Assembly: GCF_900104145.1 (NCBI RefSeq)
Contig: NZ_FNLB01000006.1
Span: 1,757,001 to 1,821,000, forward strand
Reading direction: 5' to 3'
Length of the DNA stretch: 64,000 nt
Source of the DNA: Pseudovibrio sp. Tun.PSC04-5.I4
GTDB lineage: Bacteria > Pseudomonadota > Alphaproteobacteria > Rhizobiales > Stappiaceae
The position numbers and the translations under genes were made by a program. The notes beneath the pieces are model-generated. The model was not told the DNA's origin. It did no database searches and saw only the letters and a program-made list of their open reading frames with translations. Shown here piece by piece: positions 36,052 through 45,914 of this stretch (the stretch's first letter is position 1; each line of letters starts with the position of its first letter).

Positions 36052-36597
36052 TTACTGCAGTTTAGCTAGAACTTTTGGCCGGGGAAGCGGAATTTCGCCG
36101 GACGCCACAAAATCATCGCCAGCAAGGTCATCAGTTTCCGCAACAATATCAACCGCAGGGCCAGCATATCCTTCAGGCTGCGGCACTGAAGTCGATTTCC
36201 TGCAGTTAATCAACCAGATATCATAAACACTGTGCTCAACCGCGTTTACGCCAGGGTTAGATGCAAACATCCAACCACTAAAGATGCGACGCACTTTGCT
36301 ATCAAGCGTCAACTCATCTACTTCAATAAACGCAGTGGTTTGTGCAGCTTCTGTCAGGGGGCGGGAGTTACAAACGCGCGGTGTCACTTGCAAGGCGCCA
36401 AATTGCACTGTTTCATCAATGTACACGTCAAACGTGGTGATCCGGCCTGTAATTTTATCGAGCCCTTTGAAGACAGCAACAGGGTTTTTGACTGGCGTCT
36501 GAGCCTGAGCAGGCACCGAAAAAGCTGCTCCGCTTATGAGTGTAGCAAGTGCGCAAAATGCGACACGCCCCAAATATTTACGCATTGTGAAACCCAT
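36052..36597 (-). CDS. DUF2155 exported protein
   Basis: A 181-residue periplasmic protein typical of alphaproteobacteria. A signal peptide (MRKYLGRVAFCALATL..., cleavage near VPAQA) is followed by the DUF2155 core: AVFKGLDKITGRITTFDV, a strand-rich stretch, and FSGWMFASNPGVNAVEHSVYDIWLINC with two cysteines. The function is unknown. Start chosen at the ATG preceded by GGAAGG (36597); further ATGs lie up- and downstream in frame. It is convergent with aat, a conserved neighbour pair. Confidence 0.85.
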   Translation of the reverse strand: MGFTMRKYLGRVAFCALATLISGAAFSVPAQAQTPVKNPVAVFKGLDKITGRITTFDVYIDETVQFGALQVTPRVCNSRPLTEAAQTTAFIEVDELTLDSKVRRIFSGWMFASNPGVNAVEHSVYDIWLINCRKSTSVPQPEGYAGPAVDIVAETDDLAGDDFVASGEIPLPRPKVLAKLQ

Positions 36598-36832
36598 AAA
36601 ACCTTCCGGCAGCAATTGATTCATAAGCCCAAGCAGGTATGGGCTTAGCATTGGAATGCCGCTGGGAAAAGGCCAGAACGAGGCAAACAGACGGCAATCG
36701 CCGAGGAATCTCAGCTAACCCACAAGCGTTGCTCAGAAGTCACGGTTTATCCGACAAATACCCTGTGAATTTTACTCAAATCACATCCCCTTCTTTCTCG
36801 AAATCCTTCAGTGTCGCTGTTTTTATAGGAGG

Positions 36833-38887
36833 ATGAACGAGTTAGCATCCAAGATAATCAAACCAATGCCGCAGCTCCAATCATCCATAAATGGCTCTTA
36901 TGTCGCTCTGGATGCAATCACTGGGCCGATCAAACATCCGTTTCTTCTCTGCGTTTATCGTTCATTTTTTGCGGTTTTTTGCGTTCTTATGTTCCTCACA
37001 GCCTCGCCAGAGGCTGAATCCCAGACACTCTACAAAAAATACATAAAGCAGCAACAGAAGGAGATTTTGAAACCTCCCACTGAAAAACCAGACATCGCAT
37101 ACGATGAAAGTAACATGCCTGAGAGCCTGCGCATGCCAGCAATGCCACTCATGGCATTTGATGCACAAGACCTGATCAGCTTGTTCCCTTTAGCGCCAGC
37201 AGATACCAGCTCTCCCAGAGCCACTCTGCAGAGCTTTCTGGACATAATGACAGAATCAAATCACCTGATTTTGGATGCTTATGACGAAAACACCGGGATG
37301 GGTGCATTCTCTATGGAAACGTTGGGCATGGGGAAAAACCATGACCGTATTCAAGAAAAAATCCATTTTGCTGAAATTCTCATTGAACGGGCCAGAGGCT
37401 GTTTCAATCTCACAGGCCTGCCTAGCGCTACGCGTAAGCAAACATCGCTGGAACTGGCACTGCAACTCAAGGAGATACTGGATCGAATTCCTCTGCCTCC
37501 CCTTGACGATATCCCTGGTGCACCTGCAGGCAGCTACGATTTTAATCAGCCCGGCTTGGAAGATAATTGGACGATCCCCTTCACCCAAATTACCATCTCA
37601 AGAGTATTGGAAGGTTCCAATCAAGGGGAGTACCTCTTCTCACAGGAGACAGTAGATCGCATTCCTCAGTTCTATGAGGATGTGAAGGTCTTGCCTTCCC
37701 GCTCTCCCCTGAACAAAGACCTCTATCATTTTTATGCATCCAGCGCAGGACAGCTCCTGCCGCCTACTTGGTTTTCAATCATAGAAGAACAACCCGCGTG
37801 GATGCTGGATTTATATTATGGTCAGGCAGTCTGGCAATGGATCGCCCTGCTCGTTGTAACGGCCTTTGTCTTCATGGTTTTGATTGTATTCGTCTATCGT
37901 ATGCGGCGCGCAACCCGATCAAGCAATCCAGTTCTGCGGCAATTTACCAGCATCCTAATTTCAAGCAGTCTCGTTGCCGCCCTCTTATTTCTGCGTTACC
38001 TCGCCGATATACAAATCAACATCGGCGGACAAGTATTACAGGTTTACGATCTAACCATAGAGACCTTGGTCTGGATCGGATCAGCAGTCGTCATTTATAA
38101 AACGATCCGGTTGTTTAGCGAAATTGCATTTGCTCGCAATCACACCGACACATCCATTGATAGAAGCATCATTCGCACAGCGACACAATTTCTCGCCATT
38201 TTATGTGCAATGATATTGCTCACATACGGCGCAACCCGATTGAACATTCCGCTTTACGGTATCATCGCCGGTATCAGTGTTGGCGGTCTTGCTGTCGCTC
38301 TCGCGGCCCAGCCCACATTTGAAAACCTGATTGGTGGGCTTATTCTTTACGCAGATGGTATCCTACGCGTCGGCGATTTTTGCGAGTTCAACAACATCCG
38401 CGGCCACGTAGTAACGATCGGTATGCGGTCCACCCGCATCAGAACCAAAGACAGAACTCTGGTCACTATTCCAAATGCAGACCTTGTGAAAATGAACTTC
38501 AAAAACTTCACCCTGAAAGATCATTTTCGCGTTGTTCAACGATTTTCACTGAAACACGACACCACCGCAAAACAACTCCAGCGGGTTATCTCAAAGATCA
38601 AAATATTATTGGCAGAATATCCACTCACACTGCCAAATACCTCCAAAGTCCTTTTGGAGGAAATCGACGACAATGGTTTTTCCATTCTTATAGAAAACGG
38701 TGTCAAAGCCACTCAGCGAGATGAGTATCTAGAAATTCAGGAAGATATCCTGATCAAGGTTCTTGAGCTCATCAACGAAGAGAATGTTAAAGTCGCCCAC
38801 CCGTTTGTCACCAATTATACCGAGAACGCCAGCTCAACCCTCGCCAAAAAAGGCGATGGCAAAAAATCCAAACCCAAGCGAAGCTAA
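36833..38887 (+). CDS. MscS-family mechanosensitive ion channel
   Basis: A 684-residue inner-membrane protein. After an N-terminal hydrophobic segment (about residues 35-62) comes a periplasmic/soluble domain of about 270 residues, then four to five membrane helices (about 333-530). The pore-lining TM3 region is GIIAGISVGGLAVALAAQ, then PTFENLIGG and a C-terminal MscS beta domain (GDFCEFNNIRGHVVTIGMRS, TIPNADLVKMNF). Such channels release solutes on hypo-osmotic shock. The start is doubtful: AGGAGG abuts the ATG at 36833 with no spacer; the next in-frame ATG is at 36866. Confidence 0.9.
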   Translation: MNELASKIIKPMPQLQSSINGSYVALDAITGPIKHPFLLCVYRSFFAVFCVLMFLTASPEAESQTLYKKYIKQQQKEILKPPTEKPDIAYDESNMPESLRMPAMPLMAFDAQDLISLFPLAPADTSSPRATLQSFLDIMTESNHLILDAYDENTGMGAFSMETLGMGKNHDRIQEKIHFAEILIERARGCFNLTGLPSATRKQTSLELALQLKEILDRIPLPPLDDIPGAPAGSYDFNQPGLEDNWTIPFTQITISRVLEGSNQGEYLFSQETVDRIPQFYEDVKVLPSRSPLNKDLYHFYASSAGQLLPPTWFSIIEEQPAWMLDLYYGQAVWQWIALLVVTAFVFMVLIVFVYRMRRATRSSNPVLRQFTSILISSSLVAALLFLRYLADIQINIGGQVLQVYDLTIETLVWIGSAVVIYKTIRLFSEIAFARNHTDTSIDRSIIRTATQFLAILCAMILLTYGATRLNIPLYGIIAGISVGGLAVALAAQPTFENLIGGLILYADGILRVGDFCEFNNIRGHVVTIGMRSTRIRTKDRTLVTIPNADLVKMNFKNFTLKDHFRVVQRFSLKHDTTAKQLQRVISKIKILLAEYPLTLPNTSKVLLEEIDDNGFSILIENGVKATQRDEYLEIQEDILIKVLELINEENVKVAHPFVTNYTENASSTLAKKGDGKKSKPKRS

Positions 38888-38913
38888 AACAGCTAGGTCC
38901 TTAGCTAAATAAA

Positions 38914-38939
38914 AAACGCGACCCCGAAGAGCCGCGTTT
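38914..38939 (-). terminator. Terminator after valS (possibly bidirectional)
   Basis: On the minus strand AAACGCG pairs with CGCGTTT around a GC-rich loop and a T6 tract follows. It lies 29 bp past the valS stop and 27 bp past the stop of the convergent channel gene. Confidence 0.75.
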
Positions 38940-38967
38940 CATATAGTTTGCGATCATAAAGAATACT

Positions 38968-41805
38968 TTAGCCCAAAGCTGCCAAACGTTCCAGAGCGGC
39001 TTCAACCTTCACTTTGCGGTCAGACAGCTCAGCCACTTTTTCTTTTTCAGCTGCAACAATGTCTTCTGGAGCTTTCGCCAGAAAACGCTCATTCTCAAGC
39101 TTCTTGGAGATTTTGGTCACTTCACCAACGATCTTGTCCAGAGATTTTCCAAGGCGAGCCTTCTCAGCATCCAGATCGATAACACCAGCAAGCGGCAAAC
39201 AAACGGTCGCTTCACCAACCACAATCTGAGCAGACCCCTGCGGGATCTCATCAGCTGTTGCCACGCTCTCAGCTCGTGCGTTCTTGATGATAGCAGCCTC
39301 ATTAAGACCAAGGCGGGCCTTGGTTTGCTCAGAGGCACCACACAGAACAACAGGAACCTTCGCACCAGCAGGAACATTCATTTCTGAACGTACTGAACGG
39401 ATCTGAATGATCAGATCAATCAACCAGTTGATTTCCGCAGCAGCATCAGTGTCCTCGCCGATTGGCGTTGGCCAGGAGGAAAGCGCCAGCAGCTTCTCGC
39501 GCTTGTTCTCACCATCTTCAACCGTGCGGGTCCAGAGTTCTTCCGTAATGAACGGCATGAACGGATGTAAAAGCTTCAGAATTTCATCACGCGCCCAAGC
39601 GGTGGTCGCACGAACTTCCTCTTTTGCACCTTCATCATCGGCGTAGAAGATCGGCTTGGTCAGCTCAACGTACCAGTCACAGAACGTATTCCAGACGAAG
39701 CGATAAGCACCACTCGCCGCATCATTAAAGCGGTAGGTATCAATTGCCTCGGAAACTTCGCGGATAGCGCGGCTTGTCTCAGTCACAATCCAACGGTTCA
39801 CAGTCTGCTTCACAAGCGCAGGGTCAAAGCCGTCTACAGCATGACACTCGTTCATTTCCGCAAAGCGGCAAACATTCCAAAGCTTGGTTGCAAAGTTACG
39901 GTACCCTGCAACGCGAGAGGTTGAAAGTTTGATATCCCGGCCCTGAGCAGCCATTGCTGCCAGTGTAAAGCGCAATGCATCAGCACTGTACTCTTCAATC
40001 AGCGCCAGCGGATCAATCACGTTGCCCTTGGACTTGGACATCTTCGCGCCCTTCTCGTCGCGGACGAGGGCGTGAATGTAAACCGTGTCGAATGGCTCGG
40101 TCTTCATGTAATGGTTGCCCATCATCATCATCCGGGCAACCCAGAAGAAGATGATATCAAAACCAGTTACCAGAACAGATGTTGGGTAGTAGCGTGCAAG
40201 CTCAGATGTCTTATCCGGCCAACCAAGCGTTGAGAACGGCCATAGAGCTGATGAGAACCATGTATCCAACACATCTTCATCGCGGTACATCGCAACGAAG
40301 TCACTGGCTCCAGCTTCATGAGCGGCCAGAGCATCGTTTTGCTCCATAAGCTTCACTGGTTTGCCATAGAACTTGGATGCCGCTGCAAGCGCTTCTTCTT
40401 CGCTCTTTTCAACGAAGAATTTGCCGTCCAGTCCGTACCATGCAGGAATACGATGGCCCCACCACAACTGACGGGAAATACACCACGGCTGAATGTTATT
40501 CATCCACTCGTAGTATGTCTTATCCCAGTTGGCAGGAACGAATTTGGTACGCCCTTCACGAACAGAGGCAATAGCAGGCTTTGCCATGGTCTTGGCGTCA
40601 ACATACCACTGATCAGTCAGCATAGGCTCGATTGGAACACCGCCGCGGTCTCCATGCGGAACCATGTTTGTGTGTTCAACAACCTCATCCAGCAGACCAA
40701 GCTCGTCCAGCATGGAAACAATCAGCTTCCGTGCTTTGAAGCGCTCAACACCTTCGAGGGTATCCAGCGTCTTCGTCAGCTCGGCAGTCATCTCCAGACC
40801 ATCAAGAAACCCTTCTGCTTCACGCAGAACGATATTTGCCTCACGGTCCATGATGGAGATCTGTGGGAGTTTGTGGCGCTTACCAATGTCAAAATCGTTA
40901 AAATCGTGCGCAGGCGTCACTTTCATAGCGCCCGTACCGGTTTCAAGATCAACATAATCATCGGCAATAATTGGAACGCGGCGCCCAACCAACGGAAGGA
41001 TAATGGCTTTGCCCTGCAACGCTTTAAAGCGCTCATCGTCAGGGTGAACAATAACAGCCGTATCACCAAGCATGGTTTCCGGGCGTGTCGTTGCAATAAC
41101 AATGTAATCGCGTGTCTCGAATTCGGTCGCCTTACCGTCTTCATCAAACGCAACAGGATGCTGGTAGGTGGTACCATCGGCAAGCGGGTAGCGGAAATGC
41201 CACATGTTGCCCTGCATTTCCTTCTGTTCAACTTCCAGATCAGAAATAGCAGTCAGCAGCTTAGGATCCCAGTTCACAAGACGTTTGTCTTTGTAAATCA
41301 GATCCTCTTTGTAAAGCGAAACAAAGACTTCCAGAACGGCTTTGGACAGCCCCTCATCCATGGTGAAGCGTTCGCGGGACCAGTCACAGGACGCACCAAG
41401 GCGCTTGAGCTGGTTAAAGATCATCCCGCCGGATTCACCCTTCCACTTCCAAATGCGCTCAACAAAAGCTTCACGGCCCATGTCGCGGCGCGTAACATTA
41501 CCACCATCAGCAGCCAGCTGACGTTCAACAACCATCTGGGTCGCAATACCTGCGTGATCCATACCGGGCTGCCAAAGAACGTCGCGACCGCGCATGCGCT
41601 GATAACGAACCATGATATCCTGAAGCGTGTTATTCAGCGCATGGCCCATATGCAATGAGCCGGTCACGTTTGGCGGCGGAATCACGATTGAGTAAGTCGC
41701 GGCACCATCTTCTGCACCCGCGCCTGCCTTAAAGGCTTCAGCCTGTTCCCAAGCCTCGTAAATCCGCGGCTCAACAGAGGCCGCCTCATATGTTTTATCC
41801 AGCAT
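38968..41805 (-). CDS. valS: Valyl-tRNA synthetase
   Basis: This class Ia synthetase charges tRNA-Val and edits mischarged threonine. The 945-residue protein has the HIGH motif as HMGH (GSLHMGHALNNT, near residue 55), the CP1 editing domain (TTRPETMLGDTAV), KMSKSKGNVIDP (near 588), an anticodon-binding helical domain and the C-terminal coiled-coil arm characteristic of ValRS (last about 70 residues). Length is normal. It lies 205 bp downstream of popZ on the same strand, an order also known in Caulobacter. Confidence 0.98.
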   Translation of the reverse strand: MLDKTYEAASVEPRIYEAWEQAEAFKAGAGAEDGAATYSIVIPPPNVTGSLHMGHALNNTLQDIMVRYQRMRGRDVLWQPGMDHAGIATQMVVERQLAADGGNVTRRDMGREAFVERIWKWKGESGGMIFNQLKRLGASCDWSRERFTMDEGLSKAVLEVFVSLYKEDLIYKDKRLVNWDPKLLTAISDLEVEQKEMQGNMWHFRYPLADGTTYQHPVAFDEDGKATEFETRDYIVIATTRPETMLGDTAVIVHPDDERFKALQGKAIILPLVGRRVPIIADDYVDLETGTGAMKVTPAHDFNDFDIGKRHKLPQISIMDREANIVLREAEGFLDGLEMTAELTKTLDTLEGVERFKARKLIVSMLDELGLLDEVVEHTNMVPHGDRGGVPIEPMLTDQWYVDAKTMAKPAIASVREGRTKFVPANWDKTYYEWMNNIQPWCISRQLWWGHRIPAWYGLDGKFFVEKSEEEALAAASKFYGKPVKLMEQNDALAAHEAGASDFVAMYRDEDVLDTWFSSALWPFSTLGWPDKTSELARYYPTSVLVTGFDIIFFWVARMMMMGNHYMKTEPFDTVYIHALVRDEKGAKMSKSKGNVIDPLALIEEYSADALRFTLAAMAAQGRDIKLSTSRVAGYRNFATKLWNVCRFAEMNECHAVDGFDPALVKQTVNRWIVTETSRAIREVSEAIDTYRFNDAASGAYRFVWNTFCDWYVELTKPIFYADDEGAKEEVRATTAWARDEILKLLHPFMPFITEELWTRTVEDGENKREKLLALSSWPTPIGEDTDAAAEINWLIDLIIQIRSVRSEMNVPAGAKVPVVLCGASEQTKARLGLNEAAIIKNARAESVATADEIPQGSAQIVVGEATVCLPLAGVIDLDAEKARLGKSLDKIVGEVTKISKKLENERFLAKAPEDIVAAEKEKVAELSDRKVKVEAALERLAALG

Positions 41806-42010
41806 ACCTAAAGTCTTCCACTTGTGGAGTTTGCTTGGTGTAAATCGGATGCACTCGCTTGAGTCAACCTTTCAAGCGATCATTGAGCACTTTTGAGCGA
41901 ACAAACGCCAACAGCTCACGTTACCCGATAATTTTCACCAAAGTTCATACCTAGTAAAATTATTGAGTAGGAGACAGGAGTGTCGGGGCATACGCGCCCC
42001 GCAGCCCCTA

Positions 42011-42700
42011 CTATTTGCGGGAGATCCGGTCGATCTCCTGTCGAACGAGGCGTTCGACTACGGTTGGCAGGTGTTGATCCAGCCAGCCCTTCAACATTGG
42101 CCGCAGCATTTCTGCCACTAGATCTTCAAGAGTCCGTGCATTTTTCGAAAGCACGGTGTTAGCAAGTCCATTGAAGGCACTTGAAACAACCTGATCTGTT
42201 GCACTGGATATCAAGGTTTCACCCTGCGTCTCACCAGCTGAACGCGCCGAACCTAAAAGACCATCCTGCAAAGAGGAACTCATCGCGGAAAAGGCAGAAG
42301 TGCTTTCTGCACCTAAACCCATACCAAACGCATCAGAGCTATCTTCTTCCAGAAACGCGATATCGCCGCTATCCTCTCTGTCCTCATCTGCAAGACCTTC
42401 AACAATCTTGAGTGAAGGGGATTTCTCATCCACTTTCTCTTCCTGAGTAAGCTCAAGAACATCAACGTCTTCAGGTTCTTCGATTTTAACAGGCTTTGGC
42501 GCAGGCTCAGGCATGCCTGGTGCGTCATCAAAGAGTTTATCAAGATCATCCTGCGAAAGTTCGCGACCAGCGTCTTCTTCACTCATTGCAGCATCTGCCA
42601 TCTGCTCTGCACCACTTGTTTCATCATCCGAAATAATCTTGCGAATTGAACTCAGGATGTCCTCCATGGAAGGCTCGTTACCCTGTGAGACAGCTCCCAT
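42011..42700 (-). CDS. popZ: Polar organizing protein PopZ (DUF2497)
   Basis: PopZ self-assembles at the cell pole and anchors the chromosome origin through ParB; the role is established in Caulobacter. The 229-residue acidic protein has the conserved N-terminal interaction helix EPSMEDILSSIRKIISDDE, a long disordered Glu/Asp/Pro-rich spacer (about residues 30-150) and the C-terminal oligomerisation region with TLEDLVAEMLRPMLKGWLD and HLPTVVERLV. GGGAG stands 7 bp before the ATG. The neighbour valS matches the Caulobacter locus. Confidence 0.92.
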   Translation of the reverse strand: MGAVSQGNEPSMEDILSSIRKIISDDETSGAEQMADAAMSEEDAGRELSQDDLDKLFDDAPGMPEPAPKPVKIEEPEDVDVLELTQEEKVDEKSPSLKIVEGLADEDREDSGDIAFLEEDSSDAFGMGLGAESTSAFSAMSSSLQDGLLGSARSAGETQGETLISSATDQVVSSAFNGLANTVLSKNARTLEDLVAEMLRPMLKGWLDQHLPTVVERLVRQEIDRISRK

Positions 42701-42869
42701 GTATGTGCTCCCTTTATTGTCACATCTAACTCGCCGGCATTCCGACTCAGTTCATTAATAAACACTTACTCAAATATAAGAGATAAGCCGACCCACCCGA
42801 CAGGTTGTAGACCATATCAAATTTCATTTCCCACAAGGAAAACAATGCTATCACCGGTCTGTCAGGCGC

Positions 42870-42897
42870 AAAAAAGGGAGCTTCAACAGCTCCCTTT
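42870..42897 (-). terminator. Intrinsic terminator after tolC
   Basis: On the minus strand AAAGGGAGC-TGTTGAA-GCTCCCTTT is followed by further T residues. It lies 28 bp after the tolC stop and upstream of popZ. Confidence 0.9.
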
Positions 42898-42924
42898 CAA
42901 ATTCTTTAGCTTTGAACGCTGCTC

Positions 42925-44292
42925 TTAGCGACCATCCGGTGTCCGAAGACCGATCCATTTATCGCGAACCTGCCGGTAGTGCTCAGTTGGATCGTAACGC
43001 GCACCAACCAGACCAAGATGGCCATAATCGAGACGGCCAACAGAAGAAAGTACGGCATATGCTGCGACGACACGATCACGTTGTGCGGTCACAAGCGTCA
43101 CACGCGCATCGACCAAATCGCTCTGCGTATCCAGAACATCAAGCGTGGTACGTTGACCAACACGTTGTTCTTCAATCACACCTTCCAAAGCCAAACGTGC
43201 TGCAGCAACCTGTGCCTCAGCAGCGGTTATGGAAGCGATAGACGCGTTCAGCTGACCCCAAGATGAAATTGCCTGCGCACGAATGCTATCGCGGGACACA
43301 TCAACAAGGATCTCTGTACGCCCAAGGTCTTCTTTAGCCTGACGAACAACAGAATATTCGCTACCATTTTGGTAAATAGGAATAGTCACGCGGCCAAAAA
43401 TGGATGCTGTTCTGGTTGGCGCTCCAGAAACACCCGGTAGATTGTTATCACTGTAAGAAAGCGTACCTTGCAGATCAGCAGATGGAAGCAACACACCCTC
43501 ACTTGTTTTCACAGCAAACTGCGCTGCATCAACAAGGAACTGAGAGGACTGAATGGCAGGATGCTCTTCCTGACCAATAGAAATCGCAGTAGAAACCGTT
43601 TTTGGCAAAAGGCTGGAAATGTTTGTACGTGCACTCAAGCTCCTCGGATCAATACCGATCACCTGACGAAAAATTGCGCGGCTCGTATTCAAGTTCGCCA
43701 GCGCAGTATTCAAGGAAGACTGCGCACGAGCACGACCTGATTCAGCCTGCGAAACGTCTGTCCGAGTGCCCTCACCCACATTAAAGCGGTCTTTGGATGC
43801 CCGAACCTGTTCTTCCTGAAACTTCAAATCACTTCGGCGCAAAGAAACCAACGCCGTATCACGGATCACATCCATATAAGCAGTTGAGGCCTGAAACAGC
43901 GCAGTTTGTTCGGCAGTTCTCAAATCTTCACGTTGCGCCCGAACAATAGCTTCGGCCTGACGCGTGGAATTGATTGTTCTGAAACCACGGAACAAAGGCT
44001 GAGTAGCCTGAATGGATGCTGTATATTCCCTACGATTCTGATTGCTACCATTAACATCTTGCCACTGGTAACCGTACTGACCACTTCCAATAATCGATGG
44101 ACGCCAACCTGCCAAGGCCTGCGGAACACCTTCATCCGTTGCACGAAGCTGTGCACGCGATGCGTTCAAGGTCGGGTTATTCTGATAGGTCGCTGCCAGC
44201 GCCTCTTTCATAGAAAGAGCACTTGCGCCCTGTGCATTTGCAAGCAAACTGATAACAGCAACTGCACTCGCTAAAGTTTTCCGAGAAACCAC
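42925..44292 (-). CDS. tolC: TolC family outer-membrane efflux/secretion protein
   Basis: TolC forms the outer-membrane channel-tunnel for type I secretion and RND/MFS efflux. The 455-residue protein has a signal peptide (1 to about 25, ending GASALS), then two outer-membrane-factor repeats with long helices rich in Ala/Gln/Arg (EALAATYQNNPTLNASRAQ in the first; RVGQRTTLDVLDTQSDLV in the second). Repeat symmetry and length fit TolC. A single tolC beside pcm and popZ is usual in Rhizobiales. It could also serve export of large repeat adhesins by type I secretion, but no ABC exporter lies here. Confidence 0.93.
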   Translation of the reverse strand: MVSRKTLASAVAVISLLANAQGASALSMKEALAATYQNNPTLNASRAQLRATDEGVPQALAGWRPSIIGSGQYGYQWQDVNGSNQNRREYTASIQATQPLFRGFRTINSTRQAEAIVRAQREDLRTAEQTALFQASTAYMDVIRDTALVSLRRSDLKFQEEQVRASKDRFNVGEGTRTDVSQAESGRARAQSSLNTALANLNTSRAIFRQVIGIDPRSLSARTNISSLLPKTVSTAISIGQEEHPAIQSSQFLVDAAQFAVKTSEGVLLPSADLQGTLSYSDNNLPGVSGAPTRTASIFGRVTIPIYQNGSEYSVVRQAKEDLGRTEILVDVSRDSIRAQAISSWGQLNASIASITAAEAQVAAARLALEGVIEEQRVGQRTTLDVLDTQSDLVDARVTLVTAQRDRVVAAYAVLSSVGRLDYGHLGLVGARYDPTEHYRQVRDKWIGLRTPDGR

Positions 44293-44754
44293 TTTTTATG
44301 CCTCAAACAAGGGTCAATCTAACAAACCGCAAACCCAACACTTGCGTCGAACGTATACCTTTAATCGACGTTTACTGAAACAAACAATTAAGCCGTTTCC
44401 GCAAAAAAAATATTCTGCGGCGAACCAGCAACATCCTATTAGAACATTAACTTAGTCACATCACAGAGTATCATTCCTCGAAGGCACACTAATTGAACCA
44501 TTAAGATTTTACTACTGTTTTTTCACCCAATGATTGAACGGTGGGTATATCCACAACATCACTGAAAAACTGCGTAACCCTCACAAACTCAAACTTGCCT
44601 ACGCTGAATATTGCTGGATTTAAACTGAGTCGAAACTAGAAACTGTAATCCACATCACTTTTGCGAGATCTAGATTTTTTACTCACACAGTTTTGTTTGA
44701 AGAAAAAGGCGAAGGTTTCCCTCCGCCTAATACGCAACCAATTATTCGCTAACC
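44293..44754. other. pcm-tolC intergenic region
   Basis: This 462-bp gap holds the pcm terminator at its far end and presumably a separate tolC promoter in the AT-rich part (44330-44650). I see no gene or clear operator. Confidence 0.5.
44703..44728 (-). terminator. Intrinsic terminator after pcm
   Basis: On the minus strand AGGCGGAGG-GAAA-CCTTCGCCT (9-bp stem with one GU pair and a GNRA loop) is followed by T5, 26 bp past the stop codon. Confidence 0.88.
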
Positions 44755-45414
44755 TTAGAATTCAAAAACTTCGGGCTTTTCAAAACCAGGCAGTGCACTC
44801 GCATGCGCATTAAACGCAAAGCGTGAACTCACATGGCCACCTGTTTTGGTATAAAGTTTTGCAACACCAGCATTACCAGCGCCCTCCACAACCACAAGTC
44901 GGCCCTCTTCTTTCAGCTGATCACACAATGTTATCGGCAGCTCTTCCACAGAGCCATTGACGAGGATAACATCATAAGGAGCGTCAGCCGCATACCCTTT
45001 TGTCAGGTCGCCATCAATCACAGCAGCGTTTTCAATGCCCAGTTGCTCGAGAATTGCAGAAGCAGCCTCTGAAAGCGCCACATCCACTTCAAGACCAACA
45101 ACAGCTTCAGCAAGATGCGAAGCAACCGCAACGCCATATCCAGACGCTGCACCAACAACCAGCACAACATCCTTACTGGTAATGGCAGCGAGTTGAACAA
45201 GACGACCAAAGATGTGCGGCTTGAGCATTTTGCGCTCGCTTTTTTCATCTACTGAAACGTCTTCATCAATGTATGCCAATTCCTGCAAATTCTCAGGAAC
45301 AAATTTTTCGCGAGGCACAATCCCCATGGCATCGATAATGCGCAGGTCCGTAATATCATTGGTCCGCAGCTGATTATCGACCATCAATGTTCTTAGTTCC
45401 GCGAAGTCGACCAT
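44755..45414 (-). CDS. PIMT-family protein-L-isoaspartate O-methyltransferase
   Basis: A 219-residue cytoplasmic SAM-dependent methyltransferase of the PCMT family, which repairs isoaspartyl residues in aged proteins. It starts MVDFAELRTLMVDNQLRTNDI, with the PCMT N-terminal RxxxMVxxQL-type block, then PREKFVP and AYIDEDV. The SAM motif I is VLVVGAASGYG, a divergence from the canonical E-I-G-x-G-S-G-Y. I start at the ATG preceded by GAGGG with 4-bp spacing; the frame is open 37 codons further upstream. Whether this alphaproteobacterial branch truly repairs isoaspartate is unproven. Position before tolC is conserved. Confidence 0.88.
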   Translation of the reverse strand: MVDFAELRTLMVDNQLRTNDITDLRIIDAMGIVPREKFVPENLQELAYIDEDVSVDEKSERKMLKPHIFGRLVQLAAITSKDVVLVVGAASGYGVAVASHLAEAVVGLEVDVALSEAASAILEQLGIENAAVIDGDLTKGYAADAPYDVILVNGSVEELPITLCDQLKEEGRLVVVEGAGNAGVAKLYTKTGGHVSSRFAFNAHASALPGFEKPEVFEF

Positions 45415-45717
45415 TATGCCCTCACCTTCTCGCAGGATTCTTTGGCTGAGAAATATCGCCGTCCTCCGATAAACACAAGCGGCCACATCCGTAAAATTAA
45501 ACAGTACCCTCTGTTGTTTTGCCAAAATTGAACTCTGGAGAGAAAATGAGACCTATTTTTGTAAGTATCTGTGTGTAAGAAGCCAGCTTCCCTCTTACCG
45601 GCGATCAGGTAAACCCCATAGAATTCTGCGTTTTACACAGGAGTGAGCTCAGAAATAAAATTGCCAGCTTGACTAACAGCCCCAAATATCAGAAAAGCCG
45701 TTCAACCACAGCGAGAT

Positions 45718-45791
45718 GGCCTCTTGGCGGAGTGGTGACGCAGCGGATTGCAAATCCGTCCACGCCGGTTCGATTCCGGCAGAGGCCTCCA
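45718..45791 (+). tRNA. tRNA-Cys (anticodon GCA)
   Basis: The acceptor stem GGCCTCT/AGAGGCC, the anticodon arm GCGGA-TTGCAAA-TCCGT and the T-arm GTTCGATTC form a 74-nt cloverleaf with discriminator T and encoded CCA. The U73 discriminator is the identity mark of tRNA-Cys. It marks the edge between conserved core genes and the accessory region that follows. Confidence 0.97.
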
Positions 45792-45835
45792 CTTCCCTTT
45801 TTCCCCATTGAAATCGTTGAAGAAATCCACGATAA

Positions 45836-45873
45836 TTGACCCACTTATTAGCATGCATAATTAGGTGGGTCAA
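45836..45873. repeat. Inverted repeat downstream of tRNA-Cys
   Basis: TTGACCCAC (45836-45844) is the exact inverse of GTGGGTCAA (45865-45873), 20 bp apart. It may terminate the tRNA transcript or be the end of a vanished mobile element. Confidence 0.6.
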
Positions 45874-45914
45874 AATGTGTTCCCCATTTATTCTTTCCAC
45901 TGCTATCTTGATTC

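Noticed and set aside
40318..41658. 446-codon open frame on the plus strand opposite valS
   Set aside because: Antisense to a clearly coding ValRS with its class I motifs; no Shine-Dalgarno or domain.
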